Assembly (NCBI RefSeq): GCF_902706285.1 | Contig: NZ_CACSKD010000003.1 | Location: 372,001 to 436,000 of the forward strand | Source of the DNA: Rhizobium sp. 18055 | GTDB lineage: Bacteria > Pseudomonadota > Alphaproteobacteria > Rhizobiales > Rhizobiaceae | Reading direction: 5' to 3' | DNA length: 64,000 bases | Shown: piece after piece, positions 46,061 through 56,699 of the stretch | Numbering within the stretch: position 1 is the first letter of the stretch | Layout of the letters: each line of letters opens with the position of its first letter | Translations under genes and position numbers: made by a program | Notes under the pieces: model-generated | Database searches by the model: none | What the model saw: the letters and a program-made list of their open reading frames with translations, nothing else | Told to the model about the DNA's origin: nothing

Positions 46061-47290
46061 GTGAGCGATACGAACCAGAGCAACGACACAACTGGCCAGC
46101 AGAACCAGCAGCCGCAGAACGGGCCGATCATTCCGAAGTCGCCTGCCGAGGCGCTGCGCCCGGAGCGCGTGCCCGAGCCGCCGAAGCGCTCCAGGAAGGC
46201 CAGAAGCCAGGTCGTCATCTTCCTGAACTTCCTGATGACGCTGGTCGTGCTTGGCTGTGCTGTTGCTGTCGTGGTGTTCTACTATGCGATCTCGACCTAT
46301 CAGAGCCCGGGTCCGCTGGAAGCCAACACGAACTTCATCGTGCGCAATGGCGCCGGCATCACCGAGATCGCCTTCAATCTCGAGCGCAACAACATCATCT
46401 CCGACGGCCGCGTCTTCCGTTATCTGACGGCAACGCACTTGAACGAAGGCGAAAGCCTCAAGGCCGGCGAATACGAGATCAAGGCGCATGCTTCCATGAG
46501 TGAAATCATGGAACTGCTGAAATCCGGCAAGTCGATCCTCTATTCGGTATCCTTCCCCGAGGGCCTCAGCGTCCGCCAGATGTTCAATCGCATGAACGAG
46601 GATCAGGTGCTGGAAGGCGACCTGCCTGCCGTTCTCCCGGCTGAAGGCAGCCTGCGCCCCGATACCTACAAGTTCTCGCGCGGTACCAAGCGCGCCGAGA
46701 TCATCGAGCAGATGGCGGCAGCTCAGCAGAAGCTCGTCGATCAGGTCTGGGAGAAGCGCGATCCGTCGCTGCCCTTCAAGTCGAAGGAAGAGCTGGTCGT
46801 TCTCGCATCCATCGTCGAGAAGGAAACCGGTGTTCCTGATGAGCGTGCCCATGTCGCGTCGGTGTTCCTGAACCGGATCAATAAGGGTATGCGGCTGCAG
46901 TCCGACCCGACGATCATCTACGGATTGTTCGGCGGCGACGGCAAGCCAGCCGATCGGCCGATCTACCAGTCCGACCTGAAGAAGGAAACGCCCTTCAACA
47001 CCTACGTGATCAAGGGGCTTCCGCCGACGCCGATCGCCAATCCCGGTCGTGATGCTCTCGAGGCCGTTGCCAATCCGTGGAAGACGCAGGATCTGTATTT
47101 CGTCGCCGATGGCAGTGGTGGCCATGTGTTTGCGGCAACGCTCGAAGATCACAATGCCAACGTCAAGCGCTGGCGCAAGCTGGAAGCAGACAAGGGCGCT
47201 GATCCGAACATCGCCGTCGATGGGCAGCCGGACGGCGCAAATCCCGTCGAGGCGCCGGCTGCACCCACGCAGAAGAAAAAGAAAAACTAA
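46061..47290 (+). CDS. mltG: endolytic murein transglycosylase MltG (GTG start)
   Basis: This 409-residue inner-membrane enzyme cuts nascent glycan strands and so sets their length. A cytoplasmic Pro/Gln-rich tail precedes one membrane helix (about 50-76). The YceG domain follows, with the catalytic Glu in ASIVEKETG (about 250-257) and the MRLQSDPTIIYG motif. The GTG at 46061 follows AGAGGA by 6 nt, better than a TTG 6 nt upstream. It sits between fabF and yicC, as usual in rhizobia. Confidence 0.95.
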   Translation: MSDTNQSNDTTGQQNQQPQNGPIIPKSPAEALRPERVPEPPKRSRKARSQVVIFLNFLMTLVVLGCAVAVVVFYYAISTYQSPGPLEANTNFIVRNGAGITEIAFNLERNNIISDGRVFRYLTATHLNEGESLKAGEYEIKAHASMSEIMELLKSGKSILYSVSFPEGLSVRQMFNRMNEDQVLEGDLPAVLPAEGSLRPDTYKFSRGTKRAEIIEQMAAAQQKLVDQVWEKRDPSLPFKSKEELVVLASIVEKETGVPDERAHVASVFLNRINKGMRLQSDPTIIYGLFGGDGKPADRPIYQSDLKKETPFNTYVIKGLPPTPIANPGRDALEAVANPWKTQDLYFVADGSGGHVFAATLEDHNANVKRWRKLEADKGADPNIAVDGQPDGANPVEAPAAPTQKKKKN

Positions 47291-47308
47291 CCGATACCGG
47301 AGGCTTCC

Positions 47309-48196
47309 ATGGCTTTGCAGTCCATGACTGGTTTTGCGCGGCGCGAAGGCACCACCGACCGCTGGCGCTGGGCATGGGAACTGCGCTCGGTCAACGGCAA
47401 GGGCCTCGACGTGCGCCTGCGCCTGCCGCCCGGCCTCGAGCGGCTGGAGAACGACGTGAAGCGGCTTGCGGGTGAACAGTTCAGCCGCGGCAATATGCAG
47501 GTGTCGCTTTCCGTCTCCTCAGGCGAGAACCGCTTTGAGAGCGTTCTCAATCAGGAAGCGTTGGCGACCGTCCTTGCACTGCGCGATCAACTGGCCGGGA
47601 TCATCGATCCCGAGCCGCTCAAGCTCGATACGCTGCTCGCTATCCGGGGCATCATTGATTTTCGCGAGACCGAAGACAGCCCCGAGGCGATTGCTGCACG
47701 CGACGCGGAAATAATGGATGGGCTGTCACTTGCCCTTTCCGACCTGCGGCAGATGCGCGAGCATGAGGGTGCTGCACTCACCCGCGTCCTGCTGGATCAG
47801 GTGGCGATTGTTGAACGCATGGCGCTCGTCGTCGAAAACGATCCGTCGCGCTCGCCGCGCGAGATAGCCGCGCGGCTTGCCGCCCAGGTGGCGATGCTGA
47901 TGGACGGATCCGGAAAGTTCGACCAGGACAGGCTCCACGCCGAAGCAGCGCTGCTGGCCACAAAGGCCGATTTGCGTGAGGAAATCGACCGCCTCAAGGC
48001 GCATGTGGTGGCGACGCGCGAATTGCTCGCAAAAGGCGGTCCCATCGGGCGAAAGCTCGATTTCCTTGCACAGGAATTTAACCGGGAATCGAATACCATC
48101 TGCTCGAAGTCCAATGCGGCGGCCGTGACAGCCGCCGGCATTGAGCTGAAAGTGGTCATCGATCAGTTCCGCGAGCAAGTTCAGAATTTGGAGTAG
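47309..48196 (+). CDS. yicC: YicC-family endoribonuclease-like protein
   Basis: This 295-residue protein has the YicC N-terminal motif [11 protein letters not shown] and the C-terminal DUF1732 signature [14 protein letters not shown] with NTICSKS. E. coli YicC has ribonuclease activity linked to small-RNA turnover. It is in a run with gmk, and its last codons overlap the gmk ribosome site. Confidence 0.93.
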   Translation: MALQSMTGFARREGTTDRWRWAWELRSVNGKGLDVRLRLPPGLERLENDVKRLAGEQFSRGNMQVSLSVSSGENRFESVLNQEALATVLALRDQLAGIIDPEPLKLDTLLAIRGIIDFRETEDSPEAIAARDAEIMDGLSLALSDLRQMREHEGAALTRVLLDQVAIVERMALVVENDPSRSPREIAARLAAQVAMLMDGSGKFDQDRLHAEAALLATKADLREEIDRLKAHVVATRELLAKGGPIGRKLDFLAQEFNRESNTICSKSNAAAVTAAGIELKVVIDQFREQVQNLE

Positions 48197-48200
48197 ACAC

Positions 48201-48881
48201 ATGAGCCCGGCCCCGTCGAGCCCCCAAACGTCGAGCACACCGACCAAGATCGCCCGGCGCGGGCTGATGCTTGTGCTGTCATCGCCATCAGGCGCCGGCA
48301 AGTCGACCATCGCGCGCAACCTTCTTGAGCGCGACCGCAGCCTCGAAATCTCGGTGAGCGTGACGACCCGTCAGCGCCGTCCGAGCGAAATCGCCGGCAC
48401 CCACTACCATTTCATCACCATCCCGCAGTTCGAGCGCATGCGCGACAGCGGTGAGCTGCTCGAATGGGCGGAAGTGCATGGCAATTTCTACGGCACGCCG
48501 CGCGAGCCGGTAGAGGCTGCCATGGCAGACGGTCGCGACATGCTGTTCGACATCGACTGGCAGGGCGCCCTGCAGCTGCAGGAGAAGATGAAGGCCGATA
48601 TCGTCTCGATCTTCGTGCTGCCGCCAACGATGACCGAGTTGCAGTCACGTCTGCACCGCCGCGCCGAGGATTCGGAAGAGGTCATTGCGACGCGTCTGGC
48701 GAATTCTCGCTCGGAAATCGGCCACTGGCGCGAATATGACTATGTCATCGTCAATGACGACCTGAACACTGCCTTTGAGGCTGTCCAGTCGATCGTCCGG
48801 GCAGAGCGCCTGCGCCGCGACCGCCGCTACGGCATGTTCGACTTTGTCACCAGATTGATCGAAGAAACGCCGGTTCTCTGA
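48201..48881 (+). CDS. gmk: guanylate kinase
   Basis: This 226-residue enzyme phosphorylates GMP to GDP. The P-loop is [10 protein letters not shown], and the GMP-binding segment runs through [11 protein letters not shown] and THYHF. It has an N-terminal extension of about 20 Ser/Pro/Thr residues. GGAG lies 7 nt before the ATG and overlaps the yicC stop. It ends the fab-gmk run. Confidence 0.96.
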   Translation: MSPAPSSPQTSSTPTKIARRGLMLVLSSPSGAGKSTIARNLLERDRSLEISVSVTTRQRRPSEIAGTHYHFITIPQFERMRDSGELLEWAEVHGNFYGTPREPVEAAMADGRDMLFDIDWQGALQLQEKMKADIVSIFVLPPTMTELQSRLHRRAEDSEEVIATRLANSRSEIGHWREYDYVIVNDDLNTAFEAVQSIVRAERLRRDRRYGMFDFVTRLIEETPVL

Positions 48882-48970
48882 CTGGCCGACATTTCGATCG
48901 ATGCAACGCCGGCGCCTGAGGGCTGCCGGCTGCATTGATCTCTATCTGTGAAGCTGGATGCATTTTTGAT

Positions 48971-48992
48971 TGCAGGGCCGCCTGGCCCTGCA
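48971..48992. terminator. hairpin between gmk and rsmA
   Basis: A perfect 9-bp GC-rich stem (TGCAGGGCC with GGCCCTGCA) and a 4-nt loop lie between two convergent genes. There is no T-run on either strand. Confidence 0.4.
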
Positions 48993-48999
48993 GAGGGCG

Positions 49000-49827
49000 C
49001 TACAGGCTGTTTGCCAGCAGGCAGAACTCTTCGACCGAAAGTGTCTCGGCCCGTCTCTGCGGGTCGATGCCTGCCTTCGCCAGCAACGTCTCGCCGCCAA
49101 CCGGCTTCAGGCTTTGGCGCAGCATCTTGCGGCGCTGGCCGAAGGCTGCCTGCGTCACCTTTTCGAGATTGGAGAAGGAGCAGGGGATGGGGTTTGCATT
49201 TGGCGTCAGATGTACCACGGTAGACGTTACCTTCGGCGGCGGCGTGAATGCCTGCGGGGGGATGTCGAAGGCCATGTGCGCGTCCGTACGCCAGCCACAG
49301 AGCACGCCCAGCCGTCCGTAGTGGTCATCGTCCTGGTCTGCGACGATGCGCTGGCCGACTTCCTTCTGGAACATCAGCGTCAGCGATTGCCAGAACGGCG
49401 GCCATTGCTTCGGCAACAGCCAGTTGACCAGCAACTGCGTGCCCACATTGTAGGGAAGGTTGGCAATGATCTTCACCGGCCCTTCAGGCGCCAGTGCCTC
49501 GAAATCCGTCGCCAGCGCGTCGCCTTCGATCACCTCTAGCCTGCCGGGATAATGAGCAGAAACTTCGGCCAGCGCCGGCAGGCAACGCGGGTCGCGCTCT
49601 ATCGCAATGACCTTCTTCGCGCCAAGCGCCAGAATGGCCCTTGTCAGGCCGCCGGGACCGGGGCCAACCTCGAAAACAGTTACGCCTTCCAGAGAGCCGG
49701 CAGTCCGGGCAACCTTCTGTGTCAGGTTCAGGTCCAGTATGAAATTCTGGCCGAGCGCCTTGCGGGCATCGAGGCCATGACGCTTGATCACGTCGCTGAG
49801 CGGCGGCAGCCCGTCGAGTGCGGCCAT
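49000..49827 (-). CDS. rsmA: 16S rRNA dimethyladenosine transferase
   Basis: This 275-residue methyltransferase dimethylates two adenosines near the 3' end of 16S rRNA. The SAM-binding motif is [13 protein letters not shown], and the catalytic NLPYNVG motif follows. GQNFILD is the usual N-terminal mark. Its ATG overlaps the pdxA stop by one base (TGATG), so the two are coupled, as in E. coli. Confidence 0.96.
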   Translation of the reverse strand: MAALDGLPPLSDVIKRHGLDARKALGQNFILDLNLTQKVARTAGSLEGVTVFEVGPGPGGLTRAILALGAKKVIAIERDPRCLPALAEVSAHYPGRLEVIEGDALATDFEALAPEGPVKIIANLPYNVGTQLLVNWLLPKQWPPFWQSLTLMFQKEVGQRIVADQDDDHYGRLGVLCGWRTDAHMAFDIPPQAFTPPPKVTSTVVHLTPNANPIPCSFSNLEKVTQAAFGQRRKMLRQSLKPVGGETLLAKAGIDPQRRAETLSVEEFCLLANSL

Positions 49828-50852
49828 CAGTTGTTGCTCTTCGCAACACGGCTGAGCTGTGCTGCGAGCTTCAGCGCTGCAACGAGGCTGCTTTCGCGCG
49901 CCAGCCCCTTGCCGGCAATGCCGAAAGCGGTGCCGTGATCGGGCGAGGTGCGGATGAAGGGCAGGCCGAGCGTCACGTTGACGGCATCGTCGAAGCCGAG
50001 CGCCTTGGCCGGGATCAGCGCCTGATCGTGGTACATGCAGACCGCCACATCGTAGCGCGAGCGCGCTTCATCGTGGAACATCGTGTCGGCAGGCAGAGGA
50101 CCGATCGCGTCGATACCCTCGGCGCGCAGGAACTGGACCGCCGGATGGATGATGCCCGCATCTTCCTTGCCGATCGCACCGTCTTCGCCGGCATGCGGAT
50201 TGAGGCCGGCAACGGCAAGGCGCGGATTGGCAATGCCAAACCGTTGCACGAGATCGGCATGCGCGATCCGGCAGGTCTCGATGATCAGTTCAGGCGTCAG
50301 TGCCTGCGGCACATCCTTGATCGGAATATGGATCGTCACCGGAATGGCCCGGAGCTTCGGCCCGGCCAGCATCATCACGGGCATGACCGGCTTGCCGGTC
50401 GAGCGCGTTGCAAGTTCCGCCAGAAACTCCGTATGCCCAGGGAAACGGAAACCGCTCTCGTAAAGGACGGATTTTGCGATCGGGTTGGTCACGACGCCGA
50501 GGGCTTCGCCCGATATGGTCAGCGATACGGCCTGTTCGATGGACGCGATCGTACCCCTGGCCGTTGCAACATGGGCTTCACCGGCAGTCACCTCGATGCC
50601 CGCTGGTATCGGCAGGACGGGGAGGGCATCAGCAAATGTGCTCATGGCGCTGGCGCAGTCGGCTTCGCGGATCGCCACCGTCAAATCCAGCATCCGTGCG
50701 CGCGTTGCAAGCACATCAGGATCGCCGATGAAGATAAAGGGCGGCAGGCCGAGCTCGCGGCGGCGCAGCCATGCCATCAACGTTACGTCAGGGCCGATCC
50801 CTGCGGGATCACCTTGGCTGAGAGCGAGCGGGCGCGAAAACGATAATGTCAT
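49827..50852 (-). CDS. pdxA: 4-hydroxythreonine-4-phosphate dehydrogenase
   Basis: This 341-residue enzyme oxidises 4-phosphohydroxy-threonine in the synthesis of pyridoxal phosphate. Motifs are GDPAGIGPD at the N-terminus, [18 protein letters not shown] and the His of [11 protein letters not shown]. It lies 6 nt after the SurA-like gene and overlaps rsmA by one base. Confidence 0.95.
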   Translation of the reverse strand: MTLSFSRPLALSQGDPAGIGPDVTLMAWLRRRELGLPPFIFIGDPDVLATRARMLDLTVAIREADCASAMSTFADALPVLPIPAGIEVTAGEAHVATARGTIASIEQAVSLTISGEALGVVTNPIAKSVLYESGFRFPGHTEFLAELATRSTGKPVMPVMMLAGPKLRAIPVTIHIPIKDVPQALTPELIIETCRIAHADLVQRFGIANPRLAVAGLNPHAGEDGAIGKEDAGIIHPAVQFLRAEGIDAIGPLPADTMFHDEARSRYDVAVCMYHDQALIPAKALGFDDAVNVTLGLPFIRTSPDHGTAFGIAGKGLARESSLVAALKLAAQLSRVAKSNN

Positions 50853-50858
50853 AGGGTC

Positions 50859-51812
50859 TTACGGCCGCATGATCTGCGCTTTTTTGCGCAGCTCTTCGAT
50901 GTATTTCGTGGCATTTGCGTTCTCTGGAGGGGCGCCCTTGCCGCTCTTGGCGCTATTCAGGTCTTCTTCGCGGAAGACCATCTCAGCGGCCTGGTCATCG
51001 GAGACCTGGCGCTGGCTGCAGATGCCGAGATATTCAACACCCCTGTCAGTGACGCGTGTAGCCGTGGTGTTGCCCTTGGCCTGCTCGACGAGAGGCTTCC
51101 ATTCCGGCGGCAACTCAGGGGCAAGCATGCGACCGAGATCGCGAACCGATACGTCACGCATCGTAGCGGCAAATACCTTGGCCTGCTCGCACCCAGGATA
51201 CTTCGAACGCGATGCTTCGGCCTCGCTCTTGCGCTTGCCGACGATGCCCTTCTTGCTGGCAGGCACGACAAAGATCATCTGCTGCAGAATGTATTCGGTG
51301 GTCTCCGGCTTCTGCTTGTTGTTCTGCATCATCCGGGCAACGAGGTCGGAGTTCGACATCTTGTTGCTGGAACCATAGCGGGCATTCACAAGCCGCGGCC
51401 AGCTCATCTGCACGGCGATGAACGCCTTGAAGTGATCGACGCCAACACCGGCCTGGCTGAGGATCTGCGTCATCTGTGCGGTGGAAAGCTTGTTGCCGCT
51501 GGCAAACCGTCCGAACGACGCATCGACGTCATCCTTGGACACCGACATGCGGACACGAGAAATTTCCTGTTCCTTCAGCGTCTGCTCGACCAACTGGTCT
51601 TCGGCGGTCTTGGCATCAGCCTTCTGATGCTGGAGGCGCAGGAAGGCCTGACGCTTGGCGACATCACCGCTGGTGATGGCCTTGCCATTGACGACCACTC
51701 GGACTTCACTCGCTGCGAAGGCAGTTCCGGCCTGCGGCATAGCCAACCCTGCTAGCATGGCCAAGGCCAAGCCTGCGATCATCGTTTTTACGGTTCTCTT
51801 TGCGCCAGTCAT
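50859..51812 (-). CDS. SurA-like periplasmic chaperone
   Basis: This 317-residue protein has a signal peptide (about 1-33). A SurA N-terminal domain follows (about 35-170; VVVNGKAITSGDVAKRQAFL). Then comes one parvulin-like segment (about 175-275) that lacks the clear catalytic signature of active prolyl isomerases. It has a conserved-looking Cys pair (GCEQ and GICSQ). I infer an outer-membrane protein folding chaperone; its place after lptD and before pdxA and rsmA matches the surA locus of many bacteria. Confidence 0.88.
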   Translation of the reverse strand: MTGAKRTVKTMIAGLALAMLAGLAMPQAGTAFAASEVRVVVNGKAITSGDVAKRQAFLRLQHQKADAKTAEDQLVEQTLKEQEISRVRMSVSKDDVDASFGRFASGNKLSTAQMTQILSQAGVGVDHFKAFIAVQMSWPRLVNARYGSSNKMSNSDLVARMMQNNKQKPETTEYILQQMIFVVPASKKGIVGKRKSEAEASRSKYPGCEQAKVFAATMRDVSVRDLGRMLAPELPPEWKPLVEQAKGNTTATRVTDRGVEYLGICSQRQVSDDQAAEMVFREEDLNSAKSGKGAPPENANATKYIEELRKKAQIMRP

Positions 51813-51953
51813 CTATCGACCCTTCCCATTGACGCCGCGCTTTCACGTCGCGACGCGCCTGTCTTACCGAGATAACATCGGCATAGCTGTCTTCGATAAA
51901 GCGCAGCATATGCCGGAGATATCCATCGGCGACAATGTCCTGCACAGCGTTAC

Positions 51954-51981
51954 GGCGAAAGAAAGGCTCCCTTCTTTCGCC
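51954..51981 (-). terminator. stem-loop after lptD
   Basis: Arms GGCGAAAGAA and TTCTTTCGCC pair with two further G-C pairs across an A bulge. It lies just past the lptD stop. There is no T-run after the stem, so it may be a weak terminator or an mRNA end protector. Confidence 0.4.
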
Positions 51982-51996
51982 GCATCACAAATTCGG

Positions 51997-54342
51997 TCAG
52001 TTGCTGTAGATGTTACCGTAACCCAGCTGGCTGGCGTCACCGACGTTGATGTCGCCAAGCGTACGGAACGTCAGGCGCGCACCGATCGTCCAGTCGCTTG
52101 CCGACTGGTCGCTGGTGTCCCGCTTGTCGGAGTAGGCGATCGTGAAGATCGTGCACTCGTCTTCGTAGGTCAGGCCGATCGTCTGGCGCGTGAAGGTATT
52201 GTTGTTCAGATCGTAGGCGATACCGCCAAAGACCGACCAGTAATCCTTGAACTTGACCATCGCCTTCGTCTGGACTTCGTCGTTGTCGGTATCGTAGCCG
52301 TATTCAGGCTGCGCAGACACGTGCGTATAGAGCAACTGGCTCTGGAAGGTGTCTGTCTGGAAACCTGCCGTCAGATCGCCACGGCGAAGCTCGAAGGTCT
52401 TCTCGTCAAGACGATAGGACGCTGCGAAGGCAAAGCCCTGCGGCGTTTCGATGCCGCCGAGGCCAACATAGTCCGAACGGCTGCTTTCCAGTCCGGAATC
52501 AGCGCCGACATTGACCAGGTCGTCGGTGTCGAAGGAGTTCTGACCGGCGAGCTGGTAGGATTGGCCGAAGATACCATGCAGCTTGTAGCCGTTGTCGAAT
52601 GTCCCGGTGTACTGGAACCCGACATTGGCGCGTGTGCCGCCCTCTACCCGATCGTAGCCTGAGAACTTGTCGCGCTCGAACAGGTTGGTCGCGTCGAACA
52701 CGAAGCTCTGCGCGTCTTCGTTGGGAAGCGCTCCGGCCAGCGATTCGTTTGGTCTGGCATAGATCTGCATGATCGGCTCGAACACATGGGTGCTGTTCGC
52801 CGTCGTGCCGAGGATCGGATAGCGCATCTCCAGTCCGGCGGTCACCATTCCGCGCGTCGCCGCATCGCTGGTGTCGTAGCCGCCGGTGTAACCCGTCGGA
52901 TCGTCCATGTTGAGCGCGAATGCGTCACCGCGAGCGGCGAGCAATGGCGTGATCAGCACGCCGGCGGGCGTAACGAAGGTCCGCTTCCAAGTCAGTTCAC
53001 CCGTCAGGCGGGATGTCTGGCCTTCGAGGCCACGATAACGATCGAAGCCTGCCACGTTGTAAAAGTCTTCATGGCCACGCGAGATGTTGGTGAAGTTCAC
53101 GTCAGCCGACACTTCGCCGCCGGCAAGCGGCTGAGGCGCCACATAGTGATAGTCCATCACAGGATAGACGATCGCCTGCTTCTTTTCGGCGGTGTTGTTC
53201 GGATCCGCGTCCTGAACATCGAAATAGAAGGAGCGCAGGTCGAAGTAGTTACGCTTGCCAAGGCCGGTCAGGTAGACCTGATTGGTACGCGTCGAATCCT
53301 TGAGGTCCTTGAGGCTGTAGGTGCGCGCGAAATTGTTGTCGCTCTGCACCATGACGTCCCATCCGAACGCCCAGCGCGGGTTGATCTGGAACGCGCCCTT
53401 CGACGCGATCATCCCACGTGTATCGCTTTCGGCGTCGCTGGTTCCGGCAGAGAACTGGCTTGAGTTCATCTGATTGATGCCGGCGATGCGTAGCGTATGA
53501 GTGCCGTTCTCGAAGCGCTGGCGGAATTCGGCCTCAGCCAGGAAACCCTGGGTCGTATAGCCGGTCCCTGTAACCGTCGCGTCCATACTGGGCGAGATCA
53601 CGTAGTAGTACGGGACCGAAACGCCAAAGCCGAGATTTTCGGCCGTAACAAAGCTCGGGAACAGGAAGCCGGACTTCCGCTTTACCGTGTTGTCGGGAAC
53701 CTCAAGCCAAGGCACGTAGGCGATCGGATGACCTAGCAGTTCCATGCGGGCGTGCTCGAGGCGAATCGTGTGCTTCTCGCCGTTCTGCACGACGCGCTCG
53801 GCTTTCACCTGCCAGAACGGAGGCTTCTTCGGGTTCTCGGCGCAGGGCAGACAGGCGGTATAGACGCCCTTGTTGAAAATCATCTGCGTTCCGCCGACAC
53901 GTTCGCCGGTTTCGGCGACGATGCGCGTGTTGTCCGCAGTTTCGACGCGCAGCGAATTGACGAAACCGTCCGCGAAGTCGTCGGTGATATCCAGCTTGTC
54001 GGCATACATTCTGTTGCCGTCCGGGCTGACGAGCTCGACATTGCCGAGCGCCATCATCCGGCCGGTCTTCTGATTGTACTCGACCCGCTGCGAGACCATT
54101 TTGTAGCCGGCGTAATTTATCTGTACGCCGCCAACAGCAGAAACGATCTCTGCGTCCTTGTTATAAATAAGCTCATTTGCCGAAAGAAGCATCTTGGCTT
54201 CCTTCGAGACATTGGGCTTCATGTTTTGCAAAGCGTCTTGCGCGATGGCGACAGGAATACTGCCGGTATAGCTGCACAGGGCTACGCCTACGAACAGGGC
54301 AACCAACTGCTTACGAACACTTTTGCGGTTGCCTGCCGCCAC
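51997..54342 (-). CDS. lptD: LPS-assembly protein LptD (GTG start)
   Basis: This 781-residue outer-membrane protein inserts LPS into the outer leaflet. A signal peptide (about 1-35) precedes an OstA/LptA-like domain (about 50-230), and a large beta-barrel makes up the rest. Cys residues such as CLPC may take part in the inter-domain disulfide. The GTG follows AGGAGG by 7 nt and shares one base with the lptG stop (TAGTG), so lptG and lptD are coupled. Longer upstream starts would overlap lptG widely. Confidence 0.93.
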   Translation of the reverse strand: MAAGNRKSVRKQLVALFVGVALCSYTGSIPVAIAQDALQNMKPNVSKEAKMLLSANELIYNKDAEIVSAVGGVQINYAGYKMVSQRVEYNQKTGRMMALGNVELVSPDGNRMYADKLDITDDFADGFVNSLRVETADNTRIVAETGERVGGTQMIFNKGVYTACLPCAENPKKPPFWQVKAERVVQNGEKHTIRLEHARMELLGHPIAYVPWLEVPDNTVKRKSGFLFPSFVTAENLGFGVSVPYYYVISPSMDATVTGTGYTTQGFLAEAEFRQRFENGTHTLRIAGINQMNSSQFSAGTSDAESDTRGMIASKGAFQINPRWAFGWDVMVQSDNNFARTYSLKDLKDSTRTNQVYLTGLGKRNYFDLRSFYFDVQDADPNNTAEKKQAIVYPVMDYHYVAPQPLAGGEVSADVNFTNISRGHEDFYNVAGFDRYRGLEGQTSRLTGELTWKRTFVTPAGVLITPLLAARGDAFALNMDDPTGYTGGYDTSDAATRGMVTAGLEMRYPILGTTANSTHVFEPIMQIYARPNESLAGALPNEDAQSFVFDATNLFERDKFSGYDRVEGGTRANVGFQYTGTFDNGYKLHGIFGQSYQLAGQNSFDTDDLVNVGADSGLESSRSDYVGLGGIETPQGFAFAASYRLDEKTFELRRGDLTAGFQTDTFQSQLLYTHVSAQPEYGYDTDNDEVQTKAMVKFKDYWSVFGGIAYDLNNNTFTRQTIGLTYEDECTIFTIAYSDKRDTSDQSASDWTIGARLTFRTLGDINVGDASQLGYGNIYSN

Positions 54343-55430
54343 TAGCCATCCTCCTGATGAAGCAGAATTGTTGCACCCAAAGCCAAGGCGACGGTGACCG
54401 GGATCCACGTCGCCACGAAAGGCGGGACAACCCCACTGCTTCCGAATGCTTTCACAAGCACGGTGATCACATAAAGCACGAAGCCCGATAGGATTCCACC
54501 CAGAATCACGGACCGTGATTGGTTGAACCGGCTAAATTTTAGGGACACTGTTGCAGCAATGAGAGTCATCGCCACGAGGAGCAGTGGTTGGGACAACAAT
54601 GAGTGGAATTGAGTCTCTAGAGCCTTGGTCGGAATTCCAAATGACTTGGCTGCTTCGATTCGGCTCGAAAGGTCGAAAAATGCAATGGTTTCAGGGGCTG
54701 TAAGCCTCTGTTCAACGAAGTCTCGTTTCAAATTGGTACGGACTTGTACCTCATCCTTACGCTGGGCAATCTCGCCGGGGCGTCGCTCCATAACGTTCTT
54801 AAGAAGCCAGTAACCATCTTCCAATTTTGCCGACGCCGCATCCTGTCTGAGGATGATGTGGTTGGTCGAATCGAAGTGCACCAGCACAGCATCGACGAGC
54901 AGCGTTCCGCCCTCGAGAACGTTATGCGCACCGATGATGACGTCGTCCTGGCCGCTGATCTGGCGGATCCACGGAACCTCCGGCGCGCCGTTGGTCGAGC
55001 CATTGTCGCCACGCCAGTTGCTTTCCACGGACGCGGCCTGTCGCTGTCCCCAGGCCGCCAGCGGATTGAGCACGGCCATGACGCCGATGCCGAGCATGAA
55101 CGAGCCGGCGATGAACGGTGACATGAACTGCCACACCGAAATCCCGGCTGCGCGCGTTACCACGAGTTCGTATTTGCGGTTCAGCCCGATCAGCACTGTC
55201 ATGCCGACGAAAAGGGCAATGAAAGGCACCGTCTGCTGGAGAATGAGCGGCAGGCGCACGGCCGTCATCAGCAGTCCGCCGGCAACGGTATAGCCGGGGA
55301 GGCCCGACATGCGGCTGGCGGTTTCGCTGAAATCGACCAGATAGACGATGCCGGTGACGCCGAGGAAAAACCAGATCGTCGTGATCAGGTAGCGGCGGAA
55401 AAAATAGCGGCCCAGTGTTCCGAAGATCAT
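54342..55430 (-). CDS. lptG: LPS export ABC permease LptG
   Basis: This 362-residue inner-membrane protein has six transmembrane helices with a periplasmic jellyroll domain between helices three and four. With LptF and the LptB ATPase (not in the window) it extracts LPS from the inner membrane. FRRYLITTIWFFLGV is typical at the N-terminus. It overlaps lptF by 4 nt (ATGA) and lptD by one base. Confidence 0.93.
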   Translation of the reverse strand: MIFGTLGRYFFRRYLITTIWFFLGVTGIVYLVDFSETASRMSGLPGYTVAGGLLMTAVRLPLILQQTVPFIALFVGMTVLIGLNRKYELVVTRAAGISVWQFMSPFIAGSFMLGIGVMAVLNPLAAWGQRQAASVESNWRGDNGSTNGAPEVPWIRQISGQDDVIIGAHNVLEGGTLLVDAVLVHFDSTNHIILRQDAASAKLEDGYWLLKNVMERRPGEIAQRKDEVQVRTNLKRDFVEQRLTAPETIAFFDLSSRIEAAKSFGIPTKALETQFHSLLSQPLLLVAMTLIAATVSLKFSRFNQSRSVILGGILSGFVLYVITVLVKAFGSSGVVPPFVATWIPVTVALALGATILLHQEDG

Positions 55431-56602
55431 GCGTTTCCTCCGGCCGAAGGCCCGGCTGGACGCGATCCCTGCCGGACGCTGCGCACGACGGCCGCGATTC
55501 GATCAACCAGAAAGCCGAACAGAGACACGCGTTTGTGCAGCACGAGCGATATGATCGACGTGATGCTGATGACAATCGGGATCGCGTATAGAACCCCGAT
55601 GAATATCGGTTTGGCTTCGATCTGGTTGGCCGCGTAGAAGGTTGCCCAGCGGACGGTAAAGGCGATGACCAGTGCCGAGACCATCGGGTGCAGCCGCGCT
55701 TCGCGATGCGAACGGGCGTCGCCGGCGATCGCCAGTGAAATCAGCGCGTAGACCATCGGCAGCAGCCAATCGGTCAGCCGTCGGTGCAACTCTGCGCGAT
55801 AGCTTCCCGGCCTTGAGACGTAGTCCTTGTCGGTCGTATCGGGATTGAGCAGGAACGGCAGTTCGCGGTCTGACGCACGCAATGTAGACTGGCCGCGGTT
55901 CTGGGTCAGGTCCGACAGATCGAAGGAATAGGAATCGAATCGGATCACCGAGACGTCGCCGGTCGGTGTTTTGCGATGCACTTCGCCATCATGCATGATC
56001 AGCGACGTGCCCTTCTCGTCAACGGCGCCTTCACGCGCATAATAGATCAGCTCGAAGGCCGGATCGCGTTCATCGACAACGAAAAGACCCTTCAGGACGC
56101 GGCCCGCAAGCCGCTCCGAGATCTGAACGTAGAGGCCGTCGTCGATCTTGCGGAAGTTCTTCTCTTCAATGACGGTCGAGAGCAGATCGGCGTAAGCCGC
56201 GGCAATCATTTGTCTTGCGCCGGTCTTGGCCTTCGGTTCGACGACGTTGTCGACGAAGAAGGAGAACACGCTGATAACGGCGGCAAGAATGAGGATCGGG
56301 CGCCAGATGATGCTGCGCCGTGCGCCGGCTGCATCGATAACGGCAAGCTCCGAATCATTGTTCATCGTCGTCAGCGTCTGTGTCACGCCGATCACCAGCG
56401 CGAATGGAAGCACGACGGGAATGATCGACGGCAGGATAAGGGTCGCGAGCTTGGCAAACGAGCCGACCGACTGGCCGCTATCGGTCACCAGATTGATGCG
56501 CTGCAGCACCTGAGTCGTCCAGATGATCGCAAGCACGGGTAACAGGGCGACGAGAAACATCTGGCCCACGCGCCGCAATATATATGTTTCAAGCAGTTTC
56601 AT
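55427..56602 (-). CDS. lptF: LPS export ABC permease LptF
   Basis: This 391-residue partner of LptG has the same topology: six helices and a large periplasmic domain. LLETYILRRVGQMFLVALL is the usual N-terminus. The ATG at 56602 has AAGG 6 nt upstream. It is the first of the lptF-lptG-lptD run and starts 97 nt after the PAP2 gene. Confidence 0.93.
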   Translation of the reverse strand: MKLLETYILRRVGQMFLVALLPVLAIIWTTQVLQRINLVTDSGQSVGSFAKLATLILPSIIPVVLPFALVIGVTQTLTTMNNDSELAVIDAAGARRSIIWRPILILAAVISVFSFFVDNVVEPKAKTGARQMIAAAYADLLSTVIEEKNFRKIDDGLYVQISERLAGRVLKGLFVVDERDPAFELIYYAREGAVDEKGTSLIMHDGEVHRKTPTGDVSVIRFDSYSFDLSDLTQNRGQSTLRASDRELPFLLNPDTTDKDYVSRPGSYRAELHRRLTDWLLPMVYALISLAIAGDARSHREARLHPMVSALVIAFTVRWATFYAANQIEAKPIFIGVLYAIPIVISITSIISLVLHKRVSLFGFLVDRIAAVVRSVRQGSRPAGPSAGGNA

Positions 56603-56699
56603 GCACGCCCTTGAACGCTCTTCGCGAATTCTTGCCGCCACGCAGCGCAAACCATCTACGCTTTTTGGTTTGCTTTTGCGACAAGCTGCCGTCGAAAAT

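Noticed and set aside
44717-47152. 811-codon minus-strand open frame opposite fabF and mltG
   Set aside because: It lies wholly opposite conserved genes; such long antisense frames are common at high GC.
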